DNA of 64,000 bases from Flavobacteriaceae bacterium. GTDB taxonomy: Bacteria > Bacteroidota > Bacteroidia > Flavobacteriales > Flavobacteriaceae. The first letter of the stretch is position 1. Every line of letters begins with the position of its first letter. Position numbers and translations under genes: made by a program. Positions 43,944 through 52,672 of the stretch are shown one piece after another. The DNA is taken from assembly GCA_013373105.1 (NCBI GenBank), contig JABXIJ010000014.1, positions 1-64,000 of the forward strand, read 5' to 3'. Under the pieces are notes generated by a model, which searched no databases, was not told where the DNA came from, and saw nothing but the letters and a program-made list of their open reading frames with translations.

Positions 43944-44354
43944 TTAAGCTTCTACTTTTTCCCACATTTTATCTGAATTCAATCGAAAAGAACCAAGGTG
44001 TTTAAAGTTGCATTGTTCTGGTGAAATAATAGATAAAAATGTTTCTTCTTTTTTATTATAATATAAATGATAAACTTCACCAACATTGGGTTCAAAACTA
44101 AACTTTGCATTGTATACTAAATCATTATATTGAAACTTTTGCAGTAAGTTTTCGTATTGTTTTTTTACCTCCTCAAATTCAGATTTTAATTGTTTATTTA
44201 CGCGCTGAATACCATCGTTTTTCCAACTTGCTGTATTTAATGGTTTTATAACAGGCGAACTTGCAGAAGTACCATAAGGTTTTAGTGCAGCATCAAATTG
44301 TTGCGTTTCATCATTAAAAACAACCAAGTCTGGTTTTTTCTTTTCTTTCTTCAC
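43944..44354 (-). CDS. DUF2452 family protein
   Basis: 136 aa if the GTG at 44354 starts it (MKKEKKKPDLVVFNDETQ), which fits the family's short N-terminus; a TTG at 44372 would add six residues (LSYFCV). Family wording: KPDLVVFNDETQQFDAALKP, YGTSASSPVIKPLNTASWK, FEPNVGEVYHLYYNKKEETFLS. Small cytoplasmic protein with a helical middle, unknown function. A -7 box ends 4 nt before the GTG. It lies between the zinc ribbon gene and folB. Confidence 0.8.
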   Translation of the reverse strand: MKKEKKKPDLVVFNDETQQFDAALKPYGTSASSPVIKPLNTASWKNDGIQRVNKQLKSEFEEVKKQYENLLQKFQYNDLVYNAKFSFEPNVGEVYHLYYNKKEETFLSIISPEQCNFKHLGSFRLNSDKMWEKVEA

Positions 44355-44403
44355 AACGCAAAAATACGACAAAAAGAGAAGTTGAGTTTGTTTGTATTCT
44401 TAA

Positions 44404-44619
44404 TTAATTGGTAAAAAAATCAAAAACATTACTAATAGCACTAGTTTTGGTTTTGTAAAACTCTGTATAGGTACAACGTTCACAGGTAACACTCGTAAAC
44501 TTCTGATTTTGAATATCAAATATTTTTGATAGAGTACCTCCTGTTGCTCTCATTTGACCTAATTTATAGGTTTTATGGTTACATTTTGGACAAGAATAAT
44601 TTGAAATTTTGTTGCTCAT
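44404..44619 (-). CDS. Zinc-ribbon protein (DUF2082-like)
   Basis: 71 aa. Two CxxC pairs, CPKC at 10-13 and CERC about 45 residues later, form a zinc ribbon; the rest follows KTYKLGQMRATGGTLSKIFD and SVTCERCTYTEFYK, the pattern I associate with the DUF2082 nucleic-acid-binding zinc ribbon family. No membrane segment. Upstream of DUF2452 by about 30-50 nt and probably co-transcribed. Confidence 0.82.
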   Translation of the reverse strand: MSNKISNYSCPKCNHKTYKLGQMRATGGTLSKIFDIQNQKFTSVTCERCTYTEFYKTKTSAISNVFDFFTN

Positions 44620-44694
44620 AAGATTTATTATTTAATTATTAGAAGATGAATTTACAAATTTGTTACATTTTCTAATAGAGTAAAGTATTTTACT

Positions 44695-44702
44695 TAATTT
44701 TG
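44695..44702 (+). promoter_or_regulatory. -7 box for glnS
   Basis: TAATTTTG, exact TAnnTTTG, 27 nt before the glnS ATG. The nearest TTTG upstream is 32 nt away, too far for a normal -33. Confidence 0.4.
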
Positions 44703-44729
44703 CAGTCGAATTTTTCTATACAAAATTTT

Positions 44730-46421
44730 ATGTCTGAAGATAAAAAATCGCTCAACTTTATTGAGCAAATTATTGAAGAGGATTTAGCTGATGGAATGCC
44801 AAAAGAAAACTTACGTTTTCGCTTTCCACCTGAGCCAAATGGATATTTACATATTGGACATACCAAAGCCATTGGAATAAGTTTTGGATTAGGAGAAAAA
44901 TACAACGCTCCTGTAAACTTACGTTTCGACGATACAAATCCTGCTAAGGAAGAACAAGAATATGTAGATGCTATTAAACGCGATATTTCTTGGCTTGGTT
45001 ATTCTTGGGCCAGTGAATGTTATTCTTCAGATTATTTTCAGCAGTTATTTGATTGGGCTATTCAATTAATTAAAGATGGAAAAGCTTATGTAGATAGCCA
45101 AACTTCAGAAGAAATGCGAATTCAGAAAGGTACTCCAACAGAACCTGGTACTAATAGTCCATATAGAAATAGAAGTGTTGAAGAGAATTTGGAATTATTT
45201 CAAGGAATGGCTGATGGTAAGTTTAAAGAAGGTGAACATACACTTCGTGCAAAAATAGACATGAGTTCTCCAAACATGCTAATGCGTGATCCACTTATGT
45301 ATAGAATTATGTACAAAAGTCATCATAGAACTGGTAATGATTGGTGTATTTATCCTATGTACGATTGGACGCATGGTGAAAGTGATTATATTGAACAAAT
45401 ATCACACTCATTATGTTCTTTAGAATTTAAACCACACAGAGAGCTATACAATTGGTTTAGAGATAATGTATATAATTATAGTTCATCAGATTTACCTTTA
45501 GCTCCAAAACAACGAGAGTTTTCTAGACTAAACTTAAGCTATACTATAATGAGTAAGCGTAAGTTGTTAACCTTGGTAGAAAAAGGAATTGTTTCTGGTT
45601 GGGATGACCCTAGAATGCCAACTATTTCTGGTTTAAGAAGACGTGGCTATACACCAGAATCTATTAGAAGTTTTATTGAAACTGTAGGAGTCTCTAAGCG
45701 TGAAAATATTATTGATGTTGCCCTTTTAGAATTTAAAATTCGTGAAGATTTAAACAAAACTGCCAACAGAGTTATGGCAGTATTAGATCCTGTAAAAGTG
45801 GTAATTACAAATTACCCTGAAGGAAAAGAAGAGATACTAAAAGCTGAGAATAATCAAGAAGATGAAAGTGCTGGTTTTAGAGAAGTACCATTTTCTAGAG
45901 AAATTTATATTGAAAGAGAAGACTTTAAAGAAGAAGCTAACAAGAAGTTTTTTAGATTAAAATTAGGCAAAGAAGTTCGCTTAAAGAACGCTTATATTAT
46001 AAAAGCCGAAAGCTGTACTAAAGATGAAAATGGCAACATTACAGAAATACAATGTACTTATGATGAACTAAGTAGATCTGGTAGTGGAACACCTGAAAGC
46101 ACAAGAAAAGTTAAAGGAACTTTACATTGGGTATCTATTAAACACGCAGTTAAAGCAGAAGTTAGAGCTTATGATCGTTTGTTTTTAGATGAAGCACCAG
46201 ATGCACATAAAGACAAAGATTTTATGGAGTTTCTAAACCCTAATTCTTTAGAGGTTATTAATGCTTTTGTTGAGCCAAGTTTACAAACTTCAAATATTGG
46301 CGATCGTTTTCAGTTTCAACGTTTAGGATATTTTAATGTAGATGACGATTCAACTCCAGATAATTTAGTTTTCAACAAAACAGTTGGTTTACGTGATTCT
46401 TGGGGTGGTGGAAAGAACTAA
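44730..46421 (+). CDS. glnS: Glutamine--tRNA ligase
   Basis: 563 aa from the ATG at 44730; the frame is open to a TTG at 44700, but that overlaps the -7 box. Class Ic synthetase: FRFPPEPNGYLHIGHTKAI (HIGH), LRFDDTNPAKEEQEYVDAI, IYPMYDWTHGESD, the KMSKS-type IMSKRKLLTLVE, and two C-terminal anticodon beta-barrels. A GlnRS of this length lets the organism charge tRNA-Gln directly. Ends 21 nt from the convergent DUF5916 gene. Confidence 0.96.
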   Translation: MSEDKKSLNFIEQIIEEDLADGMPKENLRFRFPPEPNGYLHIGHTKAIGISFGLGEKYNAPVNLRFDDTNPAKEEQEYVDAIKRDISWLGYSWASECYSSDYFQQLFDWAIQLIKDGKAYVDSQTSEEMRIQKGTPTEPGTNSPYRNRSVEENLELFQGMADGKFKEGEHTLRAKIDMSSPNMLMRDPLMYRIMYKSHHRTGNDWCIYPMYDWTHGESDYIEQISHSLCSLEFKPHRELYNWFRDNVYNYSSSDLPLAPKQREFSRLNLSYTIMSKRKLLTLVEKGIVSGWDDPRMPTISGLRRRGYTPESIRSFIETVGVSKRENIIDVALLEFKIREDLNKTANRVMAVLDPVKVVITNYPEGKEEILKAENNQEDESAGFREVPFSREIYIEREDFKEEANKKFFRLKLGKEVRLKNAYIIKAESCTKDENGNITEIQCTYDELSRSGSGTPESTRKVKGTLHWVSIKHAVKAEVRAYDRLFLDEAPDAHKDKDFMEFLNPNSLEVINAFVEPSLQTSNIGDRFQFQRLGYFNVDDDSTPDNLVFNKTVGLRDSWGGGKN

Positions 46422-46442
46422 TGAATTGTTTTTAAGGCTTAA

Positions 46443-49067
46443 TTACCTTCTAAATCTGTAGGTTAATTTAATTAGAAAAGTATCGTTTGCAGGGCCATTA
46501 AATACCTGATTAGACACACTATCTATTAAATCATTATCAACATCTGCACTCCCAACAGAGCCTCTTGCCCAAACTAGAAATAGTTCTGAGCCTGGAATGT
46601 ATTCCCACCTAGCAACTAAGTTAGTTTGCAGCTGAACAAATGAAAAATCTGGATTTGAAAAACTGTAATCTGCAGTTCCATCAACATTTTCATCAACTAC
46701 AAAAACATCATTCTGATTGGTAATTTGATTCTGAGCATAAATATTTACACGATCTGTAAAGCGTTTTGCTGTTGATATATTCACGTATTTAAAATCAGAA
46801 AATCGTCCTCTAGAAATAAATGGTTGTCCATAAAATTGAATTGACACATTAGGATTAATACTATAAGTAAAACGTAATGTTGTTGTTAACTCATCGTTTT
46901 TCATAGTTCCTAAAATATATCTAGCATTTGCTCCATTAGCAGTTGTAGCAACATATTGCGATCTGTCTTTGGTAAGTTCTAACTGGTTTCGTAATGAAAT
47001 ATTGAAAGAATCAAATGGCTGATAACTAAAGCCTATCGCAAATCTATTTCTACTAAATACATCTTCATCTGAATGTACATTTGTATAATCGAAACTAAAA
47101 GCAAATTTTTTACCATTATCTGAATTAAATGAGGTAAATACATATCTTGAATTTGCAGATCGCCATCTTGGCCCACCTCTTAAAAAGAAGTTGTTAAATC
47201 TAGAAAAATTTGCTCCTATTCCAATTCTAGTTCTTTCGTTTTTAATCCAGTTGATATTACCTGCCAATTCAAAACGAATTCTATTTAAATTCCCTTGAAA
47301 GTCATATTCAGTTAGTTGCTCTGCATTAATAGACATGTTTCTGTAGGTTTCTGTTGGCACTAACCATAAGTAATCTACATTTAAAAATTGTAAAACTTGA
47401 TCTGTACTTCTTAAGAAACCCACATCATTTAATTCTAATTCTGGAGATCGCCAAATTAATCCTGTGTTATATCGCCATTTATCACCACCATTTTTACCCA
47501 TCTCTATTCTACCTCCAGTACCTGTTAACGAAGTTCTATTTGGATCTACCGTTACATGGTTTGCATCTGGTCTTTGAAACAATCTAGTTATAGAAAGTTG
47601 TGTTTGCTCAATTGCTTCTTTACTTCCTAAAACATGACTAAAAATTACATTACCATCTATGTAGTATTCTCTATTTTTCCAATTATGCTGAAAATCAATT
47701 CCACCAGTGTAGGCAGCTTTGTGAAGTTCATTAAAGTTACCGTTTAAATTTCTGTTGGTAGCTGTAAAAATACCTCCAATAAAAGAATTTCTCTCATTAA
47801 AATCTTTTTGAACTCTAGTAACAAAGTAACTGGTTAACGGCTCAACAATTTCTTCTCTTTTTTTTCCATTGGTTTGTTTAATTTCTGCATATTCATTTCC
47901 TGTAACACTCTCTAAAATACCAATAGACCAGCCATCTCTAGTTTTACCAGAAAACTTTGCAGCTCCCAAAATTCTTGAATTTTGTGGTTCATCTGCAAAC
48001 TCACCATTGGCAAGAGTTGCACTTCTATGCGGATTTCTACCAATTCTTCTACTATAAAAAATATTATCACTTCCGTTGGCAAATTGATAATCGAAAATAT
48101 TACTATTTTCTACAAAAAAAGGTCGTTGTTCTCTAAAAAATATTTGAAACCCATCAAGTGCTATAGCTCCAGGATCTGCTTCTACTTGACCAAAATCTGG
48201 ATTTACGGTTAAGTCTAATGTTAAGTCGTTAGTAATTCCAATTTTAGCATCTAAACCTGCATTTACTTTAAAGTCTTTCCCTGTTCTGTAAGGATTGCCA
48301 ACCTCTGGAGGGTATTTATCGTATTGTAAAACAGTAAAGGGTTGTATTTCTAGTTGGCGTTGCGATTTTAAATCCTTTAAACCATGTAATTCTCCTGCTT
48401 CACTAATAAAACCTGCTTGGTCATTTGGTATTCTTTGCCAAAGAGAACGCTCTTGTAATCTAAAAATAGTTCTATTTACATTAAAGCCCCAAATTTGCTC
48501 TTTGTCTTTTCCAAATCGTAATTGTGTTAAAGGAATTTTCATTTCTGCTGTCCAACCTTTATCATCTATTTTTGCATCTGTATACCAAATAGGATTCCAA
48601 CTGTCATCCCAATTACCACCATTTTGTGAAGCAAACTCCTCTCCTTTAACTCCAGCAGCTGTAGTTGTAAAAACAAAAGCGGTTCTCTTATCGTGGTAAC
48701 TATCTATAATTACATTAATTCTATCTCCTGCAAAACCATCTCTTCTACTTAATCTATTTTCAATTTTATCAGGTTCGTCATCAAAAGCTCGTAATGCTAT
48801 GTATAAATATTTTGCATCGTACATAACCTTAAACATGGTTTGGTAAGTTGGTAGTTTACCTTCATCTGGATCTTTTTGAGTAAAGTCTGAAGACCATTCT
48901 ACCACATTCCAAGCTTCTTCGTTTATATAACCATCTATTACAGGTTTTTTAACAAGCCTTTTAGTAGTGTAAATTCTTTTTGGTAATGAATTGTTTGCTG
49001 ATTCTTGCGCATTAATTTGCGCTGGAAGTGTTATTAATAGTATGAATAATCCCCTTAAAAACTTCAT
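46443..49067 (-). CDS. DUF5916 protein: CBM9-like domain plus outer-membrane barrel
   Basis: 874 aa. Signal peptide (about 1-20, ending INAQ). The CBM9-like domain (about 40-240) has PVIDGYINEEAWNVVEW, MYDAKYLYIALRAFDDEPDK and KGWTAEMKIPLTQLRFGK. The remaining 630 residues are the DUF5916 region, rich in alternating aromatic strands (NVNRTIFRLQERSLWQRIP, FFREQRPFFVENSNIFDYQF), ending LIKLTYRFRR, which fits an outer-membrane beta-barrel. Known family members are of unknown function, possibly sugar-related. -7 box 32 nt upstream; no partner gene. Confidence 0.85.
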   Translation of the reverse strand: MKFLRGLFILLITLPAQINAQESANNSLPKRIYTTKRLVKKPVIDGYINEEAWNVVEWSSDFTQKDPDEGKLPTYQTMFKVMYDAKYLYIALRAFDDEPDKIENRLSRRDGFAGDRINVIIDSYHDKRTAFVFTTTAAGVKGEEFASQNGGNWDDSWNPIWYTDAKIDDKGWTAEMKIPLTQLRFGKDKEQIWGFNVNRTIFRLQERSLWQRIPNDQAGFISEAGELHGLKDLKSQRQLEIQPFTVLQYDKYPPEVGNPYRTGKDFKVNAGLDAKIGITNDLTLDLTVNPDFGQVEADPGAIALDGFQIFFREQRPFFVENSNIFDYQFANGSDNIFYSRRIGRNPHRSATLANGEFADEPQNSRILGAAKFSGKTRDGWSIGILESVTGNEYAEIKQTNGKKREEIVEPLTSYFVTRVQKDFNERNSFIGGIFTATNRNLNGNFNELHKAAYTGGIDFQHNWKNREYYIDGNVIFSHVLGSKEAIEQTQLSITRLFQRPDANHVTVDPNRTSLTGTGGRIEMGKNGGDKWRYNTGLIWRSPELELNDVGFLRSTDQVLQFLNVDYLWLVPTETYRNMSINAEQLTEYDFQGNLNRIRFELAGNINWIKNERTRIGIGANFSRFNNFFLRGGPRWRSANSRYVFTSFNSDNGKKFAFSFDYTNVHSDEDVFSRNRFAIGFSYQPFDSFNISLRNQLELTKDRSQYVATTANGANARYILGTMKNDELTTTLRFTYSINPNVSIQFYGQPFISRGRFSDFKYVNISTAKRFTDRVNIYAQNQITNQNDVFVVDENVDGTADYSFSNPDFSFVQLQTNLVARWEYIPGSELFLVWARGSVGSADVDNDLIDSVSNQVFNGPANDTFLIKLTYRFRR

Positions 49068-49099
49068 TAAAGGCTTAATTTCTGTTTTAAAATCACGTG

Positions 49100-49107
49100 C
49101 AAAAGTA
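49100..49107 (-). promoter_or_regulatory. -7 box for the DUF5916 gene
   Basis: TACTTTTG on the minus strand, 32 nt from the ATG at 49067; no clear -33 element. Confidence 0.4.
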
Positions 49108-49191
49108 AGATTCTTTCTTCTTAATGATATGTTAATTATAGATATGTATTTTTTTAGGTTTTTTATTAAAGATAAAATTTATAAAACCTTG

Positions 49192-49222
49192 TTTGCCAAT
49201 CAAATAAAAAGACGTACATTTG
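49192..49222 (+). promoter_or_regulatory. Promoter of the rplM-rpsI-rpsB-tsf cluster
   Basis: TTTG (49192-49195), exactly 19 nt, TACATTTG (49215-49222): the best promoter match in the window. It leaves a leader of roughly 50 nt before the rplM ATG. Confidence 0.75.
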
Positions 49223-49277
49223 CACTCCTTTTTTAAGGAAAATATTTAAGTATAACATTGAACAAAAACTAAGTGTA

Positions 49278-49733
49278 ATGGACACATTAAGTTACAAAAC
49301 AGTATCAGCAAACAGCGCTACCGTTAACAAGGAGTGGGTTTTAGTTGATGCGGACGGGCAAACGTTGGGTCGTCTAGCTTCTAAAGTAGCAAAGCTAATT
49401 AGAGGTAAATACAAGCCAAATTATACTCCTCATGTAGATTGTGGAGACAACGTGGTTGTAATCAACGCAGAAAAAATTAACCTTACAGGTAAAAAATGGA
49501 CTGATAAATCTTATATCAGACACACAGGTTACCCAGGAGGACAAAGATCGTTAACTGCAACAGAAATGTTTGAAAAAGATCCTACTAGATTAGTAGAGAA
49601 AGCAGTAAAAGGAATGTTACCTAAAAATAAATTAGGTAGTGCTTTATTTAGAAACCTATATGTATATTCAGGTGCTGAGCACAAACAAGGAGGTCAAGAA
49701 CCTAAAGCTATTAACCTTAACGATTACAAATAA
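49278..49733 (+). CDS. rplM: 50S ribosomal protein L13
   Basis: 151 aa. Family motifs: WVLVDADGQTLGRLASKVAK, GDNVVVINAEKINLTGKKW, RHTGYPGG and AVKGMLPKNKLGSALFRNL. Early assembly protein of the large subunit. Its stop overlaps the rpsI ATG by 1 nt. Confidence 0.98.
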   Translation: MDTLSYKTVSANSATVNKEWVLVDADGQTLGRLASKVAKLIRGKYKPNYTPHVDCGDNVVVINAEKINLTGKKWTDKSYIRHTGYPGGQRSLTATEMFEKDPTRLVEKAVKGMLPKNKLGSALFRNLYVYSGAEHKQGGQEPKAINLNDYK

Positions 49734-50119
49734 TGGAAACAGTTCATAAAATTGGTAGAAGAAAAACAGCTGTTGCTCGTATCTACTTATCAGAAGGAAA
49801 AGGTAATATTACCGTTAATAAAAAAGATTTTAAGAGTTACTTTACTACAGGTACCTTACAATATAAAGTACAACAACCATTAATGTTAACAGAAAACTTA
49901 ACGTCTTACGATATTAAAGTTAATGTTTATGGTGGTGGAGTAACAGGGCAAGCTGAAGCTATCCGTTTAGCAATTACTAGAGCTTTAGTAGCTATTAACG
50001 AAGAAAATAAAGCTGTTCTTAAACCAGAAGGATTATTAACACGTGATCCAAGAATGGTAGAACGTAAGAAATTCGGTCAGAAGAAAGCTCGTAAGAAATT
50101 CCAGTTCTCTAAACGTTAA
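49733..50119 (+). CDS. rpsI: 30S ribosomal protein S9
   Basis: 128 aa. IGRRKTAVARIYLSEGKGNI at the N-terminus, YGGGVTGQAEAIRLAITRAL, and the basic C-terminal tail ending KKARKKFQFSKR that reaches the P-site tRNA. Translationally coupled to rplM. Confidence 0.98.
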   Translation: METVHKIGRRKTAVARIYLSEGKGNITVNKKDFKSYFTTGTLQYKVQQPLMLTENLTSYDIKVNVYGGGVTGQAEAIRLAITRALVAINEENKAVLKPEGLLTRDPRMVERKKFGQKKARKKFQFSKR

Positions 50120-50130
50120 TATTCGTTTTG

Positions 50131-50214
50131 AGACTGTTATCATAAATTATTTATTAATAACAGTTTAGTATCTAAATAGTTAAGACTCAAACAAACAAAA
50201 GACTACTTAACTAT
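50131..50214 (+). promoter_or_regulatory. Two hairpins in the rpsB leader
   Basis: Between rpsI and rpsB. Hairpin 1: ACTGTTAT (50133-50140) with ATAACAGT (50157-50164), extended by two more pairs, one a G-T wobble. Hairpin 2: ATAGTTAAG (50176-50184) with CTTAACTAT (50206-50214), 21-nt loop. Neither has a T-run, so they are not plain terminators. A ribosomal-protein-binding or processing leader is possible. Confidence 0.45.
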
Positions 50215-50247
50215 TGATTAAAAACAGAAAGTAAACACATTTTAAAA

Positions 50248-51027
50248 ATGGCAAACGTAAACATTAAAGAATTATTAGATAGTGGTGTTCATTTTGGACA
50301 CTTAACTAGAAAGTGGGATCCTAACATGGCTCCATACATTTATACAGAAAGAAATGGTGTACACATCATCGACTTGTATAAAACTGCAGCTAAAATTGAA
50401 GAGACTTCAGAAGCATTAAGAAAAATTACGAACTCTGGTCGTAAAATTTTATTTGTAGCTACTAAAAAGCAAGCTAAAGATATAGTTGCAGAAAAATCAA
50501 AAGCTGTAAACATGCCTTACATTACTGAAAGATGGCCAGGTGGTATGTTAACAAACTTTGTTACTATTAGAAAAGCCGTAAAAAAAATGGCTTCTATCGA
50601 TAGAATGAAGACTGATGGATCTTTTGATGCTTTATCTAAAAGAGAAAAATTACAAATTAACCGTCAAAGAGAAAAATTAGAAAAGAACTTAGGTTCTATT
50701 GCAGATATGACTCGTTTACCAGGTGCATTATTTGTAATTGATATCAAAAAAGAACACATTGCTGTAGCAGAAGCTCAAAAATTAAATATTCCAATTTTTG
50801 CAATGGTAGATACAAACTCAGATCCAAGACAGGTAGATTTTGTAATTCCAGCAAACGATGACGCTTCTAAATCTATAGATAAAGTTTTATCATATGTAAC
50901 TGATGCAATTGCAGAAGGTTTAGCAGAAAGAAAAGCTGACAAAGAGAAATCTAAAGAAGCTAAAGAAGAAAAAGCAACTGCTAAAAATGAAGCTAAAGAA
51001 GAAGTTGCAGCAGAAGAAACAAAATAA
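50248..51027 (+). CDS. rpsB: 30S ribosomal protein S2
   Basis: 259 aa. Core: LLDSGVHFGHLTRKWDPNMA, TERWPGGMLTNFVTIRKAVK, DIKKEHIAVAEAQKLNIPIF, DTNSDPRQVDFVIPANDDA. The last 30 residues are a charged Lys/Glu/Ala tail (KADKEKSKEAKEEKA...), a group-typical extension. Preceded by a 128-nt gap with two hairpins, and followed 26 nt later by tsf. Confidence 0.98.
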   Translation: MANVNIKELLDSGVHFGHLTRKWDPNMAPYIYTERNGVHIIDLYKTAAKIEETSEALRKITNSGRKILFVATKKQAKDIVAEKSKAVNMPYITERWPGGMLTNFVTIRKAVKKMASIDRMKTDGSFDALSKREKLQINRQREKLEKNLGSIADMTRLPGALFVIDIKKEHIAVAEAQKLNIPIFAMVDTNSDPRQVDFVIPANDDASKSIDKVLSYVTDAIAEGLAERKADKEKSKEAKEEKATAKNEAKEEVAAEETK

Positions 51028-51053
51028 TTAATCTTTAAAACATACATAATAAC

Positions 51054-52025
51054 ATGGAAACAGTAAAAATTAGTGCTGCTGATGTTAAAAAATTAAGAGA
51101 AGCTACTGGTGCTGGTATGATGGACTGTAAAAAAGCCTTAGTTGAAGCTGGTGGTGATTTTGATCAAGCAATTGATATCTTACGTAAAAAAGGTCAAAAA
51201 ATTGCTGCTAAAAGAGCTGATAGAGAATCTACAGAAGGTGTTGCAGTTACTAAACTTAACGACGCTAAAACTGAAGGTGTTGCTATAGTATTAGCTTGTG
51301 AAACTGACTTTGTTGGTAAAAACGAAAAGTTTGTTGCATTAGCTGGTGAGTTTGCAGATATCGCTTTAAACTACAACACAAAAGAAGAGTTTTTAGCTGC
51401 AGATTTTGGTGGTATGACTGTTGCTGATAAATTAGTTGAACAAACTGGTGTTATTGGTGAAAAGTTAGACATTACTTCTTTCGAAAGAATTGAAGCTGCT
51501 TATGTAGGTGCTTATACTCACATCGGTAAAATTGCTGCTTTAGTAGGTTTATCTGCTGCAGTAGAAAATGTAGAAGAGTTAGCAAAAGATTTAGCTATGC
51601 AAGTTGCTTCTATGGGAGCTACAACTTTATCTTACAAAGATTTTGATCCTGCTTATGTAGCATCAGAAACTGAAGCAAGAATTGCTGCGATTGAAAAAGA
51701 TAACGAAGAATTAGCAAGATTAGGTAAAACATTAAAGAATGTACCTCAGTATATTTCTATGTCTCAAATTACTGATGAAGTTTTAGCACAAGCAGAAGCT
51801 GATGCAAAAGCTGAGTTAGCTGCAGAAGGTAAACCAGAAAAAATTTGGGATAGAATTTTACCAGGTAAATTGGATAGATTCCTATCTGACAACACTACAT
51901 TAGACAAAGAACAATGTTTATTAGATCAGACTTTTATTAAGGATGAAAAGAAAAGCGTTGCAGAATATGTTAAAACTTATGGAGATGTTGAAGTAACTTC
52001 TTTTAAAAGAGTTACTTTAGGATAA
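51054..52025 (+). CDS. tsf: Elongation factor Ts
   Basis: 323 aa. Nucleotide exchange factor for EF-Tu. N-terminal UBA-like domain (VKKLREATGAGMMDCKKALV), then the TDFV motif CETDFVGKNEKFVALAGEF and two dimerisation subdomains, ending YVKTYGDVEVTSFKRVTLG. Length a little above E. coli's. Followed by a strong terminator. Confidence 0.97.
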   Translation: METVKISAADVKKLREATGAGMMDCKKALVEAGGDFDQAIDILRKKGQKIAAKRADRESTEGVAVTKLNDAKTEGVAIVLACETDFVGKNEKFVALAGEFADIALNYNTKEEFLAADFGGMTVADKLVEQTGVIGEKLDITSFERIEAAYVGAYTHIGKIAALVGLSAAVENVEELAKDLAMQVASMGATTLSYKDFDPAYVASETEARIAAIEKDNEELARLGKTLKNVPQYISMSQITDEVLAQAEADAKAELAAEGKPEKIWDRILPGKLDRFLSDNTTLDKEQCLLDQTFIKDEKKSVAEYVKTYGDVEVTSFKRVTLG

Positions 52026-52045
52026 TTAATCCAAAACATATAAAT

Positions 52046-52074
52046 AAAAAGCCTCGTAATTTTCGAGGCTTTTT
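52046..52074. terminator. Bidirectional terminator after tsf
   Basis: 11-bp stem AAAAAGCCTCG/CGAGGCTTTTT with loop TAATTTT, ending six T on the plus strand and a matching run on the minus strand, between convergent tsf and the outer-membrane protein gene. Confidence 0.85.
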
Positions 52075-52080
52075 TATGTT

Positions 52081-52620
52081 TTAAAAGAACGAAAAACCAA
52101 TACCTAAAGAAATGTTGTCTATTCTATTATTTTCAAAACCAAATATCGCTTTTCTATGAAAATCTAACCTAAAAACAGTATTCCAACGATTTTCCCCTGC
52201 TATTTGATAACCAACACCTAAACCATAATAATTGCCATCTGCATAATTTTTAGAAGCTCTAGACATTTTTCCATAACTTAAATCAACAAAAAAAGCATCG
52301 TCTGCCAGCTCCCAAATGTTATATTTTATACTTCCAAATAAAGGAATCGCACTTATAGCATAATTCCAATGATAATCGAAACCTGAGTTAAAACTTATTG
52401 CTAAGCGTCTTTTAAACTCATAACCAAATCCAAACCTAACAAAAACACCTGTTGGATTGATTAAAGACTCTCCATCATCTGGTTGAAACAACACATAATT
52501 TTCATTAAGACCTAATACAAAATTTACATTACCTGTAAAAAAAGTTCTACCTTTCTTTTCTTGAGATTGAAGTACGCTTAATGAAAGAAGCAGTAGCACT
52601 AGCGTAAGATGTCGCATCAT
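52081..52620 (-). CDS. Outer-membrane beta-barrel protein, small
   Basis: About 179 aa from the MMRHLTLV methionines (52620 or 52617); the frame upstream is open only to a TTG. Signal peptide (about 1-20, ending VLQSQ). The mature part is made of aromatic alternating strands, e.g. FVRFGFGYEFKRRLAISFNS, KYNIWELADDAFFVDLSYG, GYQIAGENRWNTVFRLDF, and ends NISLGIGFSFF with a terminal Phe as in outer-membrane barrels. About eight strands fit. Function unknown. It lies between the tsf terminator and the gapN-type gene, 52 nt from the latter on the same strand. Confidence 0.75.
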   Translation of the reverse strand: MMRHLTLVLLLLSLSVLQSQEKKGRTFFTGNVNFVLGLNENYVLFQPDDGESLINPTGVFVRFGFGYEFKRRLAISFNSGFDYHWNYAISAIPLFGSIKYNIWELADDAFFVDLSYGKMSRASKNYADGNYYGLGVGYQIAGENRWNTVFRLDFHRKAIFGFENNRIDNISLGIGFSFF

Positions 52621-52672
52621 ATTTTGGTTGATTTTAAAATTGTGTACCAAAAATCATTCCAACAAAAATTAT

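Noticed and set aside
44690-44905. 71-codon frame opposite the start of glnS
   Set aside because: Antisense to the glnS HIGH region with no independent signal; shadow of a real gene.
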